The translations under genes and the position numbers were made by a program. Below are positions 47,387 through 47,605 of a DNA stretch of 47,605 nucleotides, one piece after another. Numbering within the stretch: position 1 is the first letter of the stretch; every line of letters starts with the position of its first letter. The notes beneath the pieces were generated by a model. That model was not told where the DNA came from. It ran no database searches and was given only the letters and a program-made list of their open reading frames with translations. Source of the DNA: DASTBU01 sp035711845 (GTDB lineage: Bacteria; Acidobacteriota; Vicinamibacteria; Vicinamibacterales; 2-12-FULL-66-21); assembly GCA_035711845.1 (NCBI GenBank), contig DASTBU010000139.1:1-47605 (forward strand), given 5' to 3'.

Positions 47387-47605
47387 TCAGTCCTCCGAAC
47401 GGGCTCGCTCCGGACCTGCCGCTGGCGCCGGCGGATTGTCCACCGCGCGAGCTCGGTGGGCGGCGATGGCGTGACGGAGTTGCGCGACGAGGAGGTCGGC
47501 GCCGGCGGGGTCCTTGCGCACGATGCGGGCGACGCCCCCGTTGAGCCGTCGGCGGTCCGCGTCGGTCAGGTCCTTGGCGGTCAACACCACCACCGGGATG
47601 GCGGC
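47387..47605 (-). CDS. C-terminal receiver domain of a larger signalling protein (cut by window end)
   Basis: 72 visible residues up to the stop. They match the last third of a receiver domain: AAIPVVVLTAKDLTDADRRR, then GVARIVRKDPAGADLLVAQL with the conserved Lys. The proline/alanine-rich tail (ENPPAPAAG-like, VDNPPAPAAGPERARSED) is disordered. The N-terminal part lies beyond the window, and such tails usually end hybrid histidine kinases, which would give this operon its missing ATPase. Confidence 0.8.
   Translation of the reverse strand, partial: AAIPVVVLTAKDLTDADRRRLNGGVARIVRKDPAGADLLVAQLRHAIAAHRARAVDNPPAPAAGPERARSED

Overview
This window is one 47.6 kb piece of a high-GC bacterial chromosome. 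The gene content points to Acidobacteriota, with a Vicinamibacteria-like lineage as the best guess. The reasons are two 'acidobacterial duplicated orphan permeases' (ADOP, MacB/FtsX type), each with its own PadR regulator, a remnant of a third ADOP, a long secreted Asp-box beta-propeller protein, many exported hydrolases, and dispersed GC-rich repeats. I see no rRNA, tRNA, CRISPR array, phage module or intact transposase.

Layout. 1-7.2 kb: exported D-aminoacylase-like amidohydrolase, a TPR/alpha-beta-hydrolase fusion, a ferric-reductase-like flavocytochrome with a tiny membrane protein behind it, and a Tat-exported M24 peptidase. 7.3-11.6 kb: RND efflux pump and its adaptor. 11.8-16.9 kb: a 1677-residue coiled-coil protein that looks like a sensor kinase with its receiver and kinase active sites lost. 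16.9-17.8 kb: a gene-free stretch of repeats and hairpins. 17.8-21.4 kb: DinB-like protein, amidohydrolase, and a class C beta-lactamase-like serine hydrolase, with a perfect 31-bp inverted repeat between the last two. 21.5-24.5 kb: PadR-ADOP operon. 24.7-29.6 kb: a four-gene overlapping operon (Omp85-like outer-membrane protein, DUF4390-like protein, NtrY-like kinase, NtrC-family regulator). 29.9-34.5 kb: small exported proteins, YdeI-like protein, a lipoprotein/OmpA pair, and a frameshifted MFS gene preceded by a partial duplicate of its own 5' end joined to a HEPN-like gene fragment. 35.1-38.4 kb: the beta-propeller protein. 38.5-41.5 kb: a broken exported gene, a diheme cytochrome lipoprotein, several gene remnants, and a complete 161-bp MITE-like element. 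41.6-44.7 kb: second ADOP and PadR. 45.0-47.6 kb: a signalling operon in which a single-domain receiver overlaps a HisKA-receiver-HAMP-Ser/Thr kinase fusion.

How it fits together. Three blocks are regulatory: the NtrYX-like pair tied to an outer-membrane protein, the phosphorelay/Ser-Thr kinase operon, and the degenerate giant kinase. Both ADOP operons have promoter-like sequences overlapped by palindromes, which suggests repressor control. The 31-41 kb interval is accessory and decaying, with truncated, frameshifted and duplicated genes around intact ones. All functions are inferred from motifs and gene order. Start codons were moved inward where a signal peptide or Shine-Dalgarno sequence supports it.
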